Assembly: GCF_039542385.1 (NCBI RefSeq) | Contig: NZ_BAABIA010000003.1 | Span: forward strand, 496,001 to 560,000 | Direction: 5' to 3' | DNA length: 64,000 bases | From: Prosthecobacter algae | Lineage (GTDB): Bacteria; Verrucomicrobiota; Verrucomicrobiia; Verrucomicrobiales; Verrucomicrobiaceae | Shown: positions 7,662-18,400 of the stretch, in pieces | How positions within the stretch are numbered: the first letter of the stretch is position 1 | How the letters are laid out: each line of letters opens with the position of its first letter | The notes under the pieces: model-generated | What the model saw: the letters and a program-made list of their open reading frames with translations, nothing else | The model's database searches: none | Told to the model about the DNA's origin: nothing | Made by a program: the position numbers and the translations under genes

Positions 7662-10289
7662 TTACTCGGTCACCACCACCGTCAGATCATCCAGCCAAAA
7701 GGCGACCTTCTCCGTGGCCGTGCTGACAAAGCCCAACCAGGCGAGTTCATTCCAGTCGGCATCGCAGGGCAGATCCAGGAACTCCTGGGTCGGCTGGCCT
7801 GCCGGGGTGATCTTGAGCGACCACTTGCCGGGGGCTTTTTCCCCAAGCGTGGCCGTCATTTCCACCCGCGCCCAGGTCTCCGCCGGAAAAGCGACCTTCT
7901 TTTTGCTGCGGCGCTCGATGATGCTTTCCCCCTCAAAGGCCAGGCTCGGCCCCGTCAGATACTTCTGGCCGGAATCACGACAGTCCATGAAGAACTTAGC
8001 CCCTTTTTCCATCCGCACCTGAAAGGCGACAGTGACCTTGCCCGCTTTAAATCCGGGCTTCAGGACCAGATGAGGATCCCAGGTGGGGTCCAGGCCAGGA
8101 GCATCAGTGATCTTGAGGCTGCGCTTGCCACTGGCGGCCTGGTCTTCCACCACGTAGATGCTATCGCCTTTGTTCTGCCAGCGTATTTCCTGGCGAGGCA
8201 GAACCGGGAAGCTGAGGCCCATGTTTTCAAAGTCTTCCTTCACCTCATAAGGTGGCATGGGCCACGGTTTCGATTGCTCCCAGAAATCTGGAAAGCTCAG
8301 GGAGGTGGCCTGTTTTTTCCACTCCCCTTCCCCACGCACGCCTGCTTCGCTGACATCGCCTGGGATGAACCCCATCTTCAGCGCCGGACTCTCCTTTTTC
8401 AGGCGAAAGTCACGCTTCGCGGCATCCACGAACAAAGGATCGGCGACGATGCTGCCTTCATCATGCCCCGTCTTCGCCTGCCACTCGGCCAGGTCTGCCT
8501 CATGGAACTTCACCGGCAATCCGGCGCTGTTCCAATAGACGTTGTTGCGCATCTCATAGGTGCCGGTGCCCCAGTTATAGTCGCTACCATCCAGGAGCTT
8601 TTCCGTGTCATAGATCACCACATTGTTTTCATAGGCGAAGGAGGCGTGCTTTTCCGGCCGCGTGCGCTGGATCTGCGCCTTGCGACCATAGGCAAAAACA
8701 TTGTGGCTCACCTGGTTCCATTTGCCGTAGTGCTGGTGAAAGGTGGACTCGCTGGTGTCATGCACCACATTGTGAGTCAGCGTCACCCCAGTGCTGCCTT
8801 CATCCGTGTAGAGGCCCCAGCCACCGTAGCGATAGCTGCCCACATCGTGCACATGGTTATGGCTCACTGTGGTGCCCTCGCTGCGGCCCAGGCCGTAAAA
8901 GCCGCCCATGTCACTCAGCACACCCCAGCCGAGATGGTGGATGTGATTGAAGTCGAGCCGATTCCGCTTCGATGGGCTGTGTTTGTAACCCCACACCCAG
9001 CCTGCGCTGATGCCCGTGTAATAAAGATCGCCAATGTCACAATGCGTAACCTCACAGTCCGCCGCATGAGCCAGGAAGACACCACACGCGCTAGGAAAAA
9101 GACGACCCCCGCTGTGAATGATGCAGTCATCCACCACGATATGATGCGTGAGGGTGTCTTCATTCGGCATCTTGATATCTCCCAGACGCACGCCACCGCC
9201 GCCGAGATCATGCAGGTAGCAGTGGCTCAATTCACTGTGGGCACAAGCGGTGCGGAACCAGATGGCATAACCACCGGTGTGTTTAATTTCACAGTCGTGG
9301 AAACTGATGTGCTGGCTGCGATCCAGCTCCACCACCGCGCCCACCCCTGCCGCCGCCTGTCCATCGTGATGCCCAGCGGGGCCATACAGATGCTGGGCAT
9401 GCGCAAGGGTCAGCCCTTCAAAACGGACATGCTGCACACCATCCAGCAGCAGCAGTTTTTCCGTCACCGGCACGATAGCCTCCACGGTGTTCATGTCCTC
9501 ACCGGGCAGCGGTTTGTAAAGCAACTGTCCCGCCTTGGAAAGGAACCACTCACCAGGAGCATCCAAGGCTGCGCGGAAGTTCTCCGCATACCAGCGCTGA
9601 TCCGGCTCGAACTCGACAAAGGGGTAGCGGGAAGCACCGACGATGCGAATGGCCCGCGCTTCGTCATTGAGCTCTTTGATCCGGCACTGACCCACCGTCC
9701 AGGTCTGCATCACCGTCAGCAGCACCTCGCTGCGCTCATCTTTCCGGATGCCTTTCAGCACTTCGTAGTCCGCTGGGCGTGCCACAAAGGCTTCAAAACT
9801 CGGCTTGCCCAGCCCTTTAAACATGTCGGCAGCCGCTTGCGATTTCGCATTGAAATAACCACCCACCGCCCCCGGCCGATTCCCCAGCGCATTTGGCGTG
9901 CGTGCCCGCACCGCGCGGCGACCATTGATCCAGAGCTGCTCAAACTTCCCCTTCACCTCGGCCTGCCACAGCCCCTCTTCCACCTGCTTCCACCCCGTCA
10001 CCTTTTGCCCGCCGGTGAAAGTCACCTGGGCATCTTTCGCCGTGCGGTAAACCGTAGGTCCAGTGCTCGTACCACTGTCAGCCGCTGTCATTTTCAGCGC
10101 CTGCTCAATGAAGTAATCTCCGGTGGCAAACTCCACGGCCACCGCCCCTTTCTCGCCTCCCTGACGAAGCCCACGCACTTGCTCAATCGCAGCCTGAGGT
10201 GAGGCGATGGGACCACCTGGACTCACCTGCACCACCGTCTCGGCCAAGGCGGGTGCCACAAACAAAAAAAGAGCGAATGAAAGACGCAT
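7662..10289 (-). CDS. Secreted right-handed beta-helix protein, possible glycoside hydrolase (GH141-like)
   Basis: An 875-residue exported protein. The start at 10289 gives a clean signal peptide (MRLSFALFLFVAPALA); an in-frame ATG 29 codons upstream would bury it. The N-terminal segment with GDYFIEQALKMTAADSGT and TGGQKVTGW resembles the opening of GH141-type beta-helix hydrolases. Residues about 300-620 carry the His/Asn/Gly-rich coils of a parallel beta-helix (HDCEIKHTGGYAIW, NHVHDVGSYRYGGWGLYTD, NNVVIYD). The last roughly 170 residues look like a jelly-roll carbohydrate-binding or LamG-like domain. A role in polysaccharide degradation is inferred from family likeness. It lies 81 nt upstream of the acyltransferase fusion on the same strand. 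Confidence 0.75.
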   Translation of the reverse strand: MRLSFALFLFVAPALAETVVQVSPGGPIASPQAAIEQVRGLRQGGEKGAVAVEFATGDYFIEQALKMTAADSGTSTGPTVYRTAKDAQVTFTGGQKVTGWKQVEEGLWQAEVKGKFEQLWINGRRAVRARTPNALGNRPGAVGGYFNAKSQAAADMFKGLGKPSFEAFVARPADYEVLKGIRKDERSEVLLTVMQTWTVGQCRIKELNDEARAIRIVGASRYPFVEFEPDQRWYAENFRAALDAPGEWFLSKAGQLLYKPLPGEDMNTVEAIVPVTEKLLLLDGVQHVRFEGLTLAHAQHLYGPAGHHDGQAAAGVGAVVELDRSQHISFHDCEIKHTGGYAIWFRTACAHSELSHCYLHDLGGGGVRLGDIKMPNEDTLTHHIVVDDCIIHSGGRLFPSACGVFLAHAADCEVTHCDIGDLYYTGISAGWVWGYKHSPSKRNRLDFNHIHHLGWGVLSDMGGFYGLGRSEGTTVSHNHVHDVGSYRYGGWGLYTDEGSTGVTLTHNVVHDTSESTFHQHYGKWNQVSHNVFAYGRKAQIQRTRPEKHASFAYENNVVIYDTEKLLDGSDYNWGTGTYEMRNNVYWNSAGLPVKFHEADLAEWQAKTGHDEGSIVADPLFVDAAKRDFRLKKESPALKMGFIPGDVSEAGVRGEGEWKKQATSLSFPDFWEQSKPWPMPPYEVKEDFENMGLSFPVLPRQEIRWQNKGDSIYVVEDQAASGKRSLKITDAPGLDPTWDPHLVLKPGFKAGKVTVAFQVRMEKGAKFFMDCRDSGQKYLTGPSLAFEGESIIERRSKKKVAFPAETWARVEMTATLGEKAPGKWSLKITPAGQPTQEFLDLPCDADWNELAWLGFVSTATEKVAFWLDDLTVVVTE

Positions 10290-10610
10290 GCAGGCGTGTA
10301 GCGCGGCCCCCGGCCTAGTGCAAGGTGCAGCCCGAGGTGAGGATTTTTTTGGCAGCTTGGACCAGCGCCACCTCATCCCCCAAAATCCTCCTCACACGCC
10401 AAGGTTGAAAGCGCGACAAACATTTCACCCTTTTTGTTATTCCAAATGCATTGGCACTCGTTCGCGTGAACGCACTGTCGAAGTTTGCGGATGCCGAAGG
10501 GCAGTGAATATAAAAAATTAAACACCAGCGCCAAAAGAAGGTGAGCTGCGTTTTTGATGGCGGAGGGAGCTGTATAGCACCTCTGATTTACAAACCATCC
10601 AAACTCATTC
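10290..10610. other. Divergent intergenic region, beta-helix gene / fasciclin gene
   Basis: This 321-bp spacer between divergent genes must hold both promoters. Seen: an interrupted inverted repeat GTGAGGATTTT (about 10336-10346) / AAAATCCTCCTCAC (about 10381-10394), and a small hairpin CGTTC-GCGT-GAACG at 10459-10472. No convincing -35/-10 pair was found; TATAGC near 10574 is a weak -10 candidate for the fasciclin gene. No coding region is supported here. Confidence 0.4.
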
Positions 10611-11096
10611 ATGAAAACATTATCCCTATTCGCCACCATCCTTGCCATGGCCGTCACTGGCATCACCACCCAGGCCCGTGCCGCCGATGACAAGACCATC
10701 GTCGGCGTGGCCGCAGGTGCAGGCCAGTTCAATACCCTCGTCGCTGCCGTGAAGGCTGCGGGCCTGGTGGAAACCCTCAGCGGTGAAGGCCCATTCACAG
10801 TCTTTGCCCCAACGGACGAAGCCTTCGCCAAACTGCCTGCGGGCGCTCTCGAAGATCTATTGAAGCCTGAGAACAAGGAAAAACTCACTGCCATCCTCAC
10901 CTACCACGTCGTGGCGGGCAAAGTCATGGCAGCCGATGTCAAATCTGGAGACGTCAAAACTGTGAATGGCAAGGAAGCCACCCTCAAGGTCGCTGACGGC
11001 AAGGTCACGATTGACAAGGCCAACGTGGTGAAGACCGACATTGCCGCAAGCAATGGCGTGATCCACGTGATCGACACCGTGCTGATGCCTAAATAA
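10611..11096 (+). CDS. Secreted fasciclin (FAS1) domain protein
   Basis: A 161-residue protein with a Sec signal peptide ([17 protein letters not shown]... ending near QARA) and a single FAS1 domain over almost the whole mature chain. Diagnostic segments are [17 protein letters not shown] (first conserved box) and [15 protein letters not shown], ending with [14 protein letters not shown] (second box). FAS1 domains mediate adhesion in the periplasm or outside the cell; no ligand can be assigned. The gene stands alone, divergent from the beta-helix gene, and is followed by an intrinsic terminator. Confidence 0.93.
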   Translation: MKTLSLFATILAMAVTGITTQARAADDKTIVGVAAGAGQFNTLVAAVKAAGLVETLSGEGPFTVFAPTDEAFAKLPAGALEDLLKPENKEKLTAILTYHVVAGKVMAADVKSGDVKTVNGKEATLKVADGKVTIDKANVVKTDIAASNGVIHVIDTVLMPK

Positions 11097-11138
11097 GGCC
11101 CCTTTCTCATCCGGTTTTTGCTGGATGTGACCGTCTTG

Positions 11139-11167
11139 ACAGCCCGTGATTTTTCACGGGCTGTTTT
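11139..11167 (+). terminator. Intrinsic terminator of the fasciclin gene
   Basis: Perfect 11-bp stem ACAGCCCGTGA (11139-11149) / TCACGGGCTGT (11154-11164), TTTT loop, followed by TTT. It begins 42 nt after the fasciclin stop codon. Confidence 0.8.
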
Positions 11168-11225
11168 GCGTCTGGCGAGAGCAAAAGACAGCCCGCAGGA
11201 AACAACGCCCCACCTTCCAACGTAA

Positions 11226-12689
11226 ATGGGAAGTCCTATGCCCCCTGCCCCCGATGCCCTGCTCCAGGCCACCCGCCGCCATTTTTTCAGCCAATGTGGC
11301 ATGGGAATCGGCAGCGTGGCGCTGGCTTCGCTGATGGCAGAGCGGGGACTCAGCGCGGCCAGTGCCGCCGCAGCCCAGGCTGGGCCCGGAGTCCCCGTGC
11401 GCGGCAACCACCCGGCGAAGGCGAAAAACGTCATCTTCCTGTTCATGGCCGGCGGGCCGTCACAGCTCGAACTGTTCGACTACAAGCCCGTGCTGCAAAA
11501 GCTCAACGGCCAGCCCATTCCGCCCAGTTACATCGAGGGGAAACGCTTCGCCTTCATGGGCAGCAGCCATGGGGTGAAACTGCTGGGCACACGCAAGGAA
11601 TTCAAACAACACGGGCAAAGCGGCACCTGGGTGAGCGATATGCTGCCCTATACGGCGGGCATCGTGGATGACATCAGCGTGGTGACCACCTGCCAGACCA
11701 CGCTTTTTAACCACGCCCCAGCGAAGCTGTTCATGAATACGGGCAGCGGCCAGTTTGGGCGGCCCAGCATGGGCTCCTGGGTGACCTACGGCATCGGCAG
11801 CGACTCCAGCGATCTACCCGGATTCGTCGTCCTGCAAAGCGGGCCGCGTGGGCCACGTGGCGGTGCGGTGAACTGGGGCAGCGGCTTTTTGCCTACTACC
11901 TATCAAGGCGTGCCACTGCGCAGTCAGGGGGAGCCAATCCTCAATCTGACCACCCCTGCAAGTGTGGACGCGCGCAGCCAGCGCCGCGTCATCGATGCCG
12001 TGCGGGACATGAACATGAAACGGCTGGTGGCCACGGGTGACGACGAGATCCAGACTCGCATCAATGCCTATGAAATGGCCTATCGCATGCAATCCAGCGC
12101 TCCGGAGCTGATCGACATCCAGGGTGAATCCAAGGCCACGCTGGATCTCTACGGAGTGGACCCCTCGCAGCCGTCTTTCGCACGCAACTGTTTGTTAGCC
12201 CGTCGCCTGGTGGAGCGCGGCGTTCGCTTTGTGCAGCTTTACCACACGAACTGGGATAGCCATGGCGGCAAGGGCGAGACGCTGGAAGATGACTTCCCAA
12301 AGGTGGTGCACCAGGTGGATCAGGGCTGCGCTGCGCTGATCCATGACCTCAAATCTCGCGGCATGCTGGAGGAAACCCTAGTGGTCTGGGGGGGTGAATT
12401 TGGCCGCACCCCCATGGGAGAAAACCGCGATAAAACGGGACGGAATCATCACATTGATGCCTTCACCATGTGGTTCGCCGGCGGCGGCATCAAACCGGGG
12501 CAGACCTACGGCAAGACGGATGAACTCGGCTTTGATGGCGTGGAGCAGAAGGCCCACGTGCATGACATCCATGCCACCCTACTACACTTGCTAGGGCTGG
12601 ACCATGAGAAGCTGACCTTCAAGTTCCAGGGGCGCGACTTTCGACTCACGGATGTGCATGGCGAGATCCTGCACGGCCTGCTGGCTTAA
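11226..12689 (+). CDS. DUF1501 family Tat-exported protein
   Basis: A 487-residue member of the DUF1501 family, common in Planctomycetota and Verrucomicrobiota and related to the alkaline-phosphatase/sulfatase fold; its biochemical role is unknown. The N-terminus carries a twin-arginine-like segment TRRHFFSQCGMGIGS followed by an Ala-rich hydrophobic stretch, implying Tat export. Family motifs are VIFLFMAGGPSQLELFDYKP, YHTNWDSHGG, VVWGGEFGRTPMGE and GRNHHIDAFTMWFAGGGIKPG. DUF1501 genes usually sit beside DUF1549/DUF1553 cytochrome-like genes; none is present here, so this is an orphan copy. The start could be ATG 11226 or the ATG 4 codons later. Confidence 0.92.
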   Translation: MGSPMPPAPDALLQATRRHFFSQCGMGIGSVALASLMAERGLSAASAAAAQAGPGVPVRGNHPAKAKNVIFLFMAGGPSQLELFDYKPVLQKLNGQPIPPSYIEGKRFAFMGSSHGVKLLGTRKEFKQHGQSGTWVSDMLPYTAGIVDDISVVTTCQTTLFNHAPAKLFMNTGSGQFGRPSMGSWVTYGIGSDSSDLPGFVVLQSGPRGPRGGAVNWGSGFLPTTYQGVPLRSQGEPILNLTTPASVDARSQRRVIDAVRDMNMKRLVATGDDEIQTRINAYEMAYRMQSSAPELIDIQGESKATLDLYGVDPSQPSFARNCLLARRLVERGVRFVQLYHTNWDSHGGKGETLEDDFPKVVHQVDQGCAALIHDLKSRGMLEETLVVWGGEFGRTPMGENRDKTGRNHHIDAFTMWFAGGGIKPGQTYGKTDELGFDGVEQKAHVHDIHATLLHLLGLDHEKLTFKFQGRDFRLTDVHGEILHGLLA

Positions 12690-12783
12690 GAAAGACACCC
12701 TCCACACCACTTCCTGTCTCGTTGAGATCTGGCTAGTTTGCTTGGCGCAGCGGTCATGACGTGCCAGAATATCTCCGAAATTC

Positions 12784-14076
12784 ATGCGCTACACACCTCT
12801 TCCCGCCGACCTCTTTGTCAGCAATCGCCAGCGTCTTTACAAACAATTGCCCCCAGGCTCCGTGGTGATCCTGCACTCGAACGATGTGCTGCCCACCAAT
12901 GCCGACGGCACTCTGGGCTTTGTCCAAAACAGCGATCTCTACTACCTCAGCGGCATTGACCAGGAGGAGAGCATCCTGGTGCTATTCCCGGATGCACCTG
13001 ATGAGAAAATGCGCGAGATGCTTTTTGTTAGGGAGACCAATGAACACATCGCCCTCTGGGAAGGTGAGAAGCTGACCAAGGAGGCTGCCACCAGCCGCTC
13101 CGGCATTGCCCGGGTGCATTGGCTTCACGAGTTTGAAACACCCTTCCGCCAAGTCATGTGCCAGGCACAGCAGGTGTATCTGAACTCGAACGAGCATCCG
13201 CGTGCCACCATCCCGACGGAGACGCGGGAGACACGCTTTACCCATCGCTGCCTGCGTGAATACCCGCTCCATGATTACCGACGGTTGGCGCCACTGATGC
13301 ACGACCTTCGCAGCGTGAAGCAGGCGGCAGAAATCGAGGCGCTGCAGGAGGCCATCCGTATCACGGAGGCGGGCTTTCACCGTTTGTTAAAGTTTGTTAA
13401 ACCGGGCGTGCATGAGTTTGAAATCGAGGCGGAGCTTTCTCACGAGTTCATCCGCCAGCGCGCCCGTGGTTTTGCCTACACGCCCATCATCGCCAGCGGG
13501 GCCAATGCCTGCGTGCTGCACTACATCACCAATCACTGCCAGTGCAAGGACGGGGAGATGCTGCTGCTGGATGTAGCTGCCAACTATGCGAACTACAATG
13601 CCGACCTCACCCGCACCATCCCGGTGAATGGTCGTTTTACCGCGCGTCAGTGCCAGGTGTATGCGGCGGTGCTGAAGGTGTTTCGGGAGGCTTCGCAGAT
13701 GCTCCGCCCCGGGGTGCTCATCCGTGAATTCCAGGAGGAAGTGGGCAAGGTGATGACCTCCGAGCTCATCGGCCTGGGGCTGCTGGATCGGGACGATGTG
13801 GAGAAGCAGGATCCCGACCGGCCTCTCTACAAGAAGTACTTCCCCCACGGCACCAGCCATCATCTGGGCATTGATGTGCACGATGTGGGCCAAACCTGGA
13901 AACCCATCCAGGCGGGCATGGTCTTCACTGTGGAGCCCGGCATCTACATCCGCGAAGAGGGCCTGGGCATCCGCCTGGAAAACAACCTCCTCATCGGCAG
14001 CGACCGCAACACCGACCTCATGGCCAGCATCCCCATCGAGGCCGACGAAATCGAGGACCTGATGGCGAGCCATTGA
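12784..14076 (+). CDS. pepP: Xaa-Pro aminopeptidase (M24B, PepP-like)
   Basis: A 430-residue cytoplasmic metallopeptidase removing N-terminal residues that precede proline. It has the two-part family build: an AMP_N domain in about residues 1-140 and a pita-bread catalytic domain after about residue 165. Metal ligands are visible as LLLDVAANYANYNADLTRTIP (two Asp), HGTSHHLGIDVHD (His), FTVEPGIYI (Glu) and GIRLENN (Glu). No signal peptide. It ends just before a strong palindrome shared with the convergent aldolase gene. Confidence 0.93.
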   Translation: MRYTPLPADLFVSNRQRLYKQLPPGSVVILHSNDVLPTNADGTLGFVQNSDLYYLSGIDQEESILVLFPDAPDEKMREMLFVRETNEHIALWEGEKLTKEAATSRSGIARVHWLHEFETPFRQVMCQAQQVYLNSNEHPRATIPTETRETRFTHRCLREYPLHDYRRLAPLMHDLRSVKQAAEIEALQEAIRITEAGFHRLLKFVKPGVHEFEIEAELSHEFIRQRARGFAYTPIIASGANACVLHYITNHCQCKDGEMLLLDVAANYANYNADLTRTIPVNGRFTARQCQVYAAVLKVFREASQMLRPGVLIREFQEEVGKVMTSELIGLGLLDRDDVEKQDPDRPLYKKYFPHGTSHHLGIDVHDVGQTWKPIQAGMVFTVEPGIYIREEGLGIRLENNLLIGSDRNTDLMASIPIEADEIEDLMASH

Positions 14077-14132
14077 TCTGGCTGAGCACCAGCAGGAGGA
14101 GTGAGCGCTCCTCCGCCAGACCCAATAGCAAA

Positions 14133-14166
14133 AAAAGCCGGGTGGAGAGATCTCCACCCGGCTTTT
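14133..14166. terminator. Bidirectional terminator between pepP and the aldolase gene
   Basis: Perfect 16-bp inverted repeat, AAAAGCCGGGTGGAGA (14133-14148) / TCTCCACCCGGCTTTT (14151-14166). A-tracts on the left and T-tracts on the right give a U-run in both directions, so it can end transcription from both convergent genes. Confidence 0.88.
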
Positions 14167-14183
14167 GAGCAATTCAGGAAGGT

Positions 14184-15215
14184 TTAAACCTTGCCGAAGA
14201 TGGTGTTACCCGTGCTCAGGAGGTCGTCGCAGGCTTCCTTCATGCGTTCGCAGAGGCCCTGTTCGCCCTTCTTGAGGTAACCGCGTGGGTCGTAGGCTTT
14301 TTTGTCGCCCACTTCGCCGTCGATCTTCAGCACGCCATCATAGTTCTTCATGATGTGGCCTACGATGGGGCGGGTGAAGGCATACTGGGTGTCCGTATCA
14401 ATGTTCATCTTGATGACGCCGTAACCGAGAGTTTCGCGGATCTCTTCCAGCGGGGTGCCGCTGCCGCCGTGGAACACGAGGTCCATCTCTGCCTTCTCAC
14501 CATACTTGCCGATGACGGCGGCCTGGCCATCCTTGAGGATGGTCGGCTTCAGCTTCACGGCACCTGGCTTGTAAGCGCCATGGACGTTGCCAAAGGTGGC
14601 GGCGAACATGAAACGCCCCACGCCATTGAGCGTCTCATAGACGGTCAGCATGTCTTCGGGGGTGGTGTAGAGCTTGTCATTGGCCACACCCGAGGTGTCA
14701 TGGCCGTCTTCCTCACCACCGACCACACCGGCTTCGATCTCGAGGATGATGTCCAGCTCTGCACACTGCTGCAGCAGCTCCTTGGAGATGCGCATGTTCT
14801 CTTCGAGGGGCAGCTCGGAACCATCGAACATGTGGCTGTTGAAGAGGTTGCCTTTGCCTGCATCGCGACGGGCCTTGGTGGCAGCCAAAAGGGGCTTCAG
14901 GAACTTCTCGACGTTCTTCGGATGGCAATGGTCGGTATGGAGAGCGATGAGGACATCGTATTTCTCAGCCAGGATGTGCACGGCTTCCGCCAGCACGATG
15001 GCACCCAGGGCCATGTCTTTCACGGCAGTGCCGGAGGCAAACTCACCGCCGCCGGTGGAAACCTGGATAATGCCGTCCGACTTCGATTCGGCAAAGGCCT
15101 TCAGCGCACCGTTGATGGTGGGCAGGGAGGTGACATTGATGGCCGGGTAGGCGTAACCGCCTTTCTGGGCGGCATCGAGCATGGCACGGTATTGGGCAGG
15201 GGTGGCGACGGGCAT
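14184..15215 (-). CDS. fbaA: Class II fructose-bisphosphate aldolase
   Basis: Zinc-dependent aldolase cleaving fructose 1,6-bisphosphate into glyceraldehyde 3-phosphate and dihydroxyacetone phosphate, in glycolysis and gluconeogenesis. The 343 residues correspond to the longer class IIA form. Motifs seen: YAYPAINVTSLPTINGAL near the N-terminus, LHTDHCHPKN (zinc and catalytic region), EIEAGVVGGEEDG, FGNVHGAYKPG (zinc His), VFHGGSGT (phosphate loop) and MNIDTDTQ. It stands alone, with a terminator 18 nt after its stop. Confidence 0.96.
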   Translation of the reverse strand: MPVATPAQYRAMLDAAQKGGYAYPAINVTSLPTINGALKAFAESKSDGIIQVSTGGGEFASGTAVKDMALGAIVLAEAVHILAEKYDVLIALHTDHCHPKNVEKFLKPLLAATKARRDAGKGNLFNSHMFDGSELPLEENMRISKELLQQCAELDIILEIEAGVVGGEEDGHDTSGVANDKLYTTPEDMLTVYETLNGVGRFMFAATFGNVHGAYKPGAVKLKPTILKDGQAAVIGKYGEKAEMDLVFHGGSGTPLEEIRETLGYGVIKMNIDTDTQYAFTRPIVGHIMKNYDGVLKIDGEVGDKKAYDPRGYLKKGEQGLCERMKEACDDLLSTGNTIFGKV

Positions 15216-15397
15216 TTAGGAGTGTGTTTGTGGTTTAGCAGTCTCGAAGGGAGCAAGAATGATGCCCGGTGCAAGCGTGGGTTGCCTGCACCGCCTCACG
15301 CTCAAGGAAAATAGGGGCCCGCAACCCGAAATGAGGTCACGTCGGTCAACTAGGGAGTTCCCTCTTACCCTCGCACGAATGCGGGGAAAACGACATG

Positions 15398-15429
15398 AAA
15401 AAGGCCGTCTGCTTTCACAGACGGCCTTT
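15398..15429 (-). terminator. Intrinsic terminator of the giant repeat-protein gene
   Basis: Perfect 12-bp stem AAAGGCCGTCTG (15400-15411) / CAGACGGCCTTT (15418-15429). Read on the minus strand it is followed by further T residues. It lies 16 nt after the stop codon of the 6949-codon gene and isolates that gene from the aldolase gene. Confidence 0.88.
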
Positions 15430-15445
15430 CCCAAAAGGTTCTAGT

Positions 15446-18400
15446 TTAACGCAGTTCTTCCAGGATGAACCGGCCGGAGAAAATCGGCGAGGTCTTGTCC
15501 GTGGTGCCGGCAGCCGCGTTTGGAAGCTGTGGCAGGAGGAAATACCCCACGCCGATCAACTGGCCTTCTTCGCGGATGATGATGCCCTGGAACTTCACTG
15601 AACGAACCACAAAATCAGGCTTCATCGGGAAGCGCGGATTGAAGTCGCGTGTGGTGAAGGAACCAGAGACCAGGCCCGTCTTCGCCACGGCACTGACGGC
15701 CGTTTTGGTGTCATTGTCAGCCACATCTCCCTTAAAGATGGTGAACTTGCTGCCCTTGATGAGGGCAAAGTCCCGGTCTGGGTCCATGGACACAAGATCC
15801 GTTTCGGAAGCATTGTAAGCGAAGCCCAGGTCCCCCCCATTGAAGAAGTCCACCGTGGTATTGTACTCAGGGACCAGAGGCTCTGGGATGTCCAAGACCA
15901 AGGTTCCCACAGGTGCATTGTAGCGACCGCCGCTGGCCACAACGACCACCGGGGTGCTGATCGGCGCACCCACGATGCCGAAGCCTGCGCGGAAGGTGCG
16001 GTCGGTCAGCTTACCAGCCGGGCGCACCCAAGTGGCGGAGCCTGACACGGTGTTGTTCGAGTTCAGCGAGTCGACATCTTGTTTGTCATCGATTTCGAAC
16101 TGACCCAGAATGGAACCGCCGGGCTTCACAGCCCTGTAGAGGTATTGGAAGACGGCGAGTTCACCATTCGGCCCCACGAAGGTAGCATTGGTGAAGGTTT
16201 CGCCATCCGCCAGCTTGCCGGCCATGCTCAGCTTGCCATCCAACGCGACGGTGAAGGCCGCGTAACCTGCACCCTGGGGCACATTCGGCGTGCCACCATT
16301 CACGATCAACGGGCTGTCATCGCTGAGACCCACCGCCATGGTGTAATACCCCGTATATGTGGAGGCTGTAACCGTCTTGCTGAAGGACTGGCGCCAGCCA
16401 TCAAAGTTCACCGTGGTGTAGCCGTCGGTAATGGTGCCGGAGGTGATGGTGTTGTTGCCGGGATCCAGCTCAAAGTCCAGACGAAGCGGATCAGGCAGCG
16501 GATTGCCCGTGCGCTTGATGAAGACGGTGCCGGTAGGAGCCGTGCCATTCACATTCAGAGGGCCAGCAAAGCTGTAGGTGGTGGCTCCCAGGATCAGCTT
16601 GCCAGTGAAGGTGGACTTCGTGGTGACGGTGAGGTCCACACGACCGCCTAGGTTGCCACCGAGATCTGGGTTGCGGTCCACAATGCCCACCCAGGCTCCA
16701 GGGATGGTCTGGGTCAGGTCATTGACGATGAGCGTGCCTGGGGCGGAGGTCACCTTGCCAAACTTGTTGGCCAGCGTGATCGTCACCTTGTAGCCACCCA
16801 CCTTGGTGGCGGTAGGCTTGCCGGTGATCCTGCCGGAGATCGGATCGATCTTCAGGCCAGGAGGCAGGCCGGCAGCGGTGATCTTGTCCGGAGACCTGGC
16901 GCGGTCTGCGGTATTGAAGGGCACAGTGAAGAGGTAATCACGGCCGATGAGACCATCTGGGAAGGTGAATGCATCGGTGAACTGAGGAGCGGCATTGAAG
17001 ACTCGGAGGTCATAACCGCTGCCGATCACTGGATCTCCCACCGGGCCTTTGATCTCACAGCGGTAGATGCCATTGTCATCACCGGTCACGCCGTCGAGGG
17101 AGGTTTTGGTGATCTTCATGATGCGGCTGGTGATGCCGGTAACGCGGGAGGCATCAATCGGCACTTCGTATTCCTCGGTGCCCATTTCATCGTCCTCAGT
17201 GCCTTCCATTTCATCAGGACCTGGGCCGATGACGACTGGGCGGGTGGCAAAGCGCATCCACTTGTAGGTGAGCGGGGTCTTGGGTCCTGCACCCACGCGG
17301 GCGGTGAAGGTAGCGGCGGCTCCGACGGCCACGGGGAGGTCAAGCGTGCTGCTGTCCACCACGACCACCTCGGCTGGGGTGGCAGTGTTGCTGACTTTGC
17401 CGGCGGTGTTCGCCACTTCGACGATGTAGGTGCCGCCCTGGGCCACGGTGGTGTTGGTATCCAGCGGGGAGATCAGCACACTCGCGGTGGTGGCGCTGGC
17501 CACCACAACGTTGTTACGCCTCCAGGTGTAGCGCAGCATCGGAAGTCCCTGAGCCGTGACTTTCAGATCGATCGGCTGACCCGCCAGAACGGTCTGGGAC
17601 AGAGGCAGGCTGTTGATCTGTGGCAGAGGGTTCTTGAGATTCAGGCTGATGGTGTTGCTGGTCGCAGTGCTGGCCACCGAGTTATCCACCCGGGAGGTGA
17701 CGACAACGGAGTAGTCGCCCGCAGAGATCGCCTGGACATTCGGCAGGGTATAGGTGGCAGCCGTGGCCCCCGTGATCGGCGTGTTGTTCCTTCTCCACTG
17801 GTAGCTGATGCTGCCTTCGCCTTCGAAGCTGGAGCTGAAGGTGATGGTCTGGCCTGTGTAGGTGTCGGTCGGATTGACGGTGGCGATCACGTTGGTGACT
17901 GGATCCACGACATCCACGAAGACTTCGTTGCTGGTGTCACTACCCGCGATGTTGGTCACCACGATGTAGTAGAAGCCTTCATCCGCCTCGGTGATGTTTG
18001 ACAGAATCAGATTCACGTTGGTGGCGCCTTCGATGGCGACATCATCTTTGTACCACTGGTAAAGGAAACCCGCCGAACCATCGGGTTTGATGGCTTCACC
18101 ATCCACACTGACCGTGAATGAGCGACTGCCACCAGGAGCGACAGGATTCACGGCTGCGATGTTTCTAATGTCAGGGAGAGACTCCACCAGGACATTGATG
18201 CTTGTGACCGCCGTAATGGAACCGCCTTCGTTGGCCGCCGTCAGCGTGTAAACACCTTGCGTGCTGAAGCTTGCTGAGAAGGTGTAGATCCGTGAGGTGG
18301 CTCCTTCGACGGCTGCCCCGTTGCGGTTCCACTGATATTTCAGCTTTGCTGGGTCACCATCGGAATCCGCCTTGCCCGACAAGGTCACCGAAGTGCCTGG

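Noticed and set aside
5235..10202. Forward open frames of 588 and 710 codons
   Set aside because: Antisense shadows of the acyltransferase fusion and the beta-helix gene; His/Gln/Arg-rich translations with no family features.
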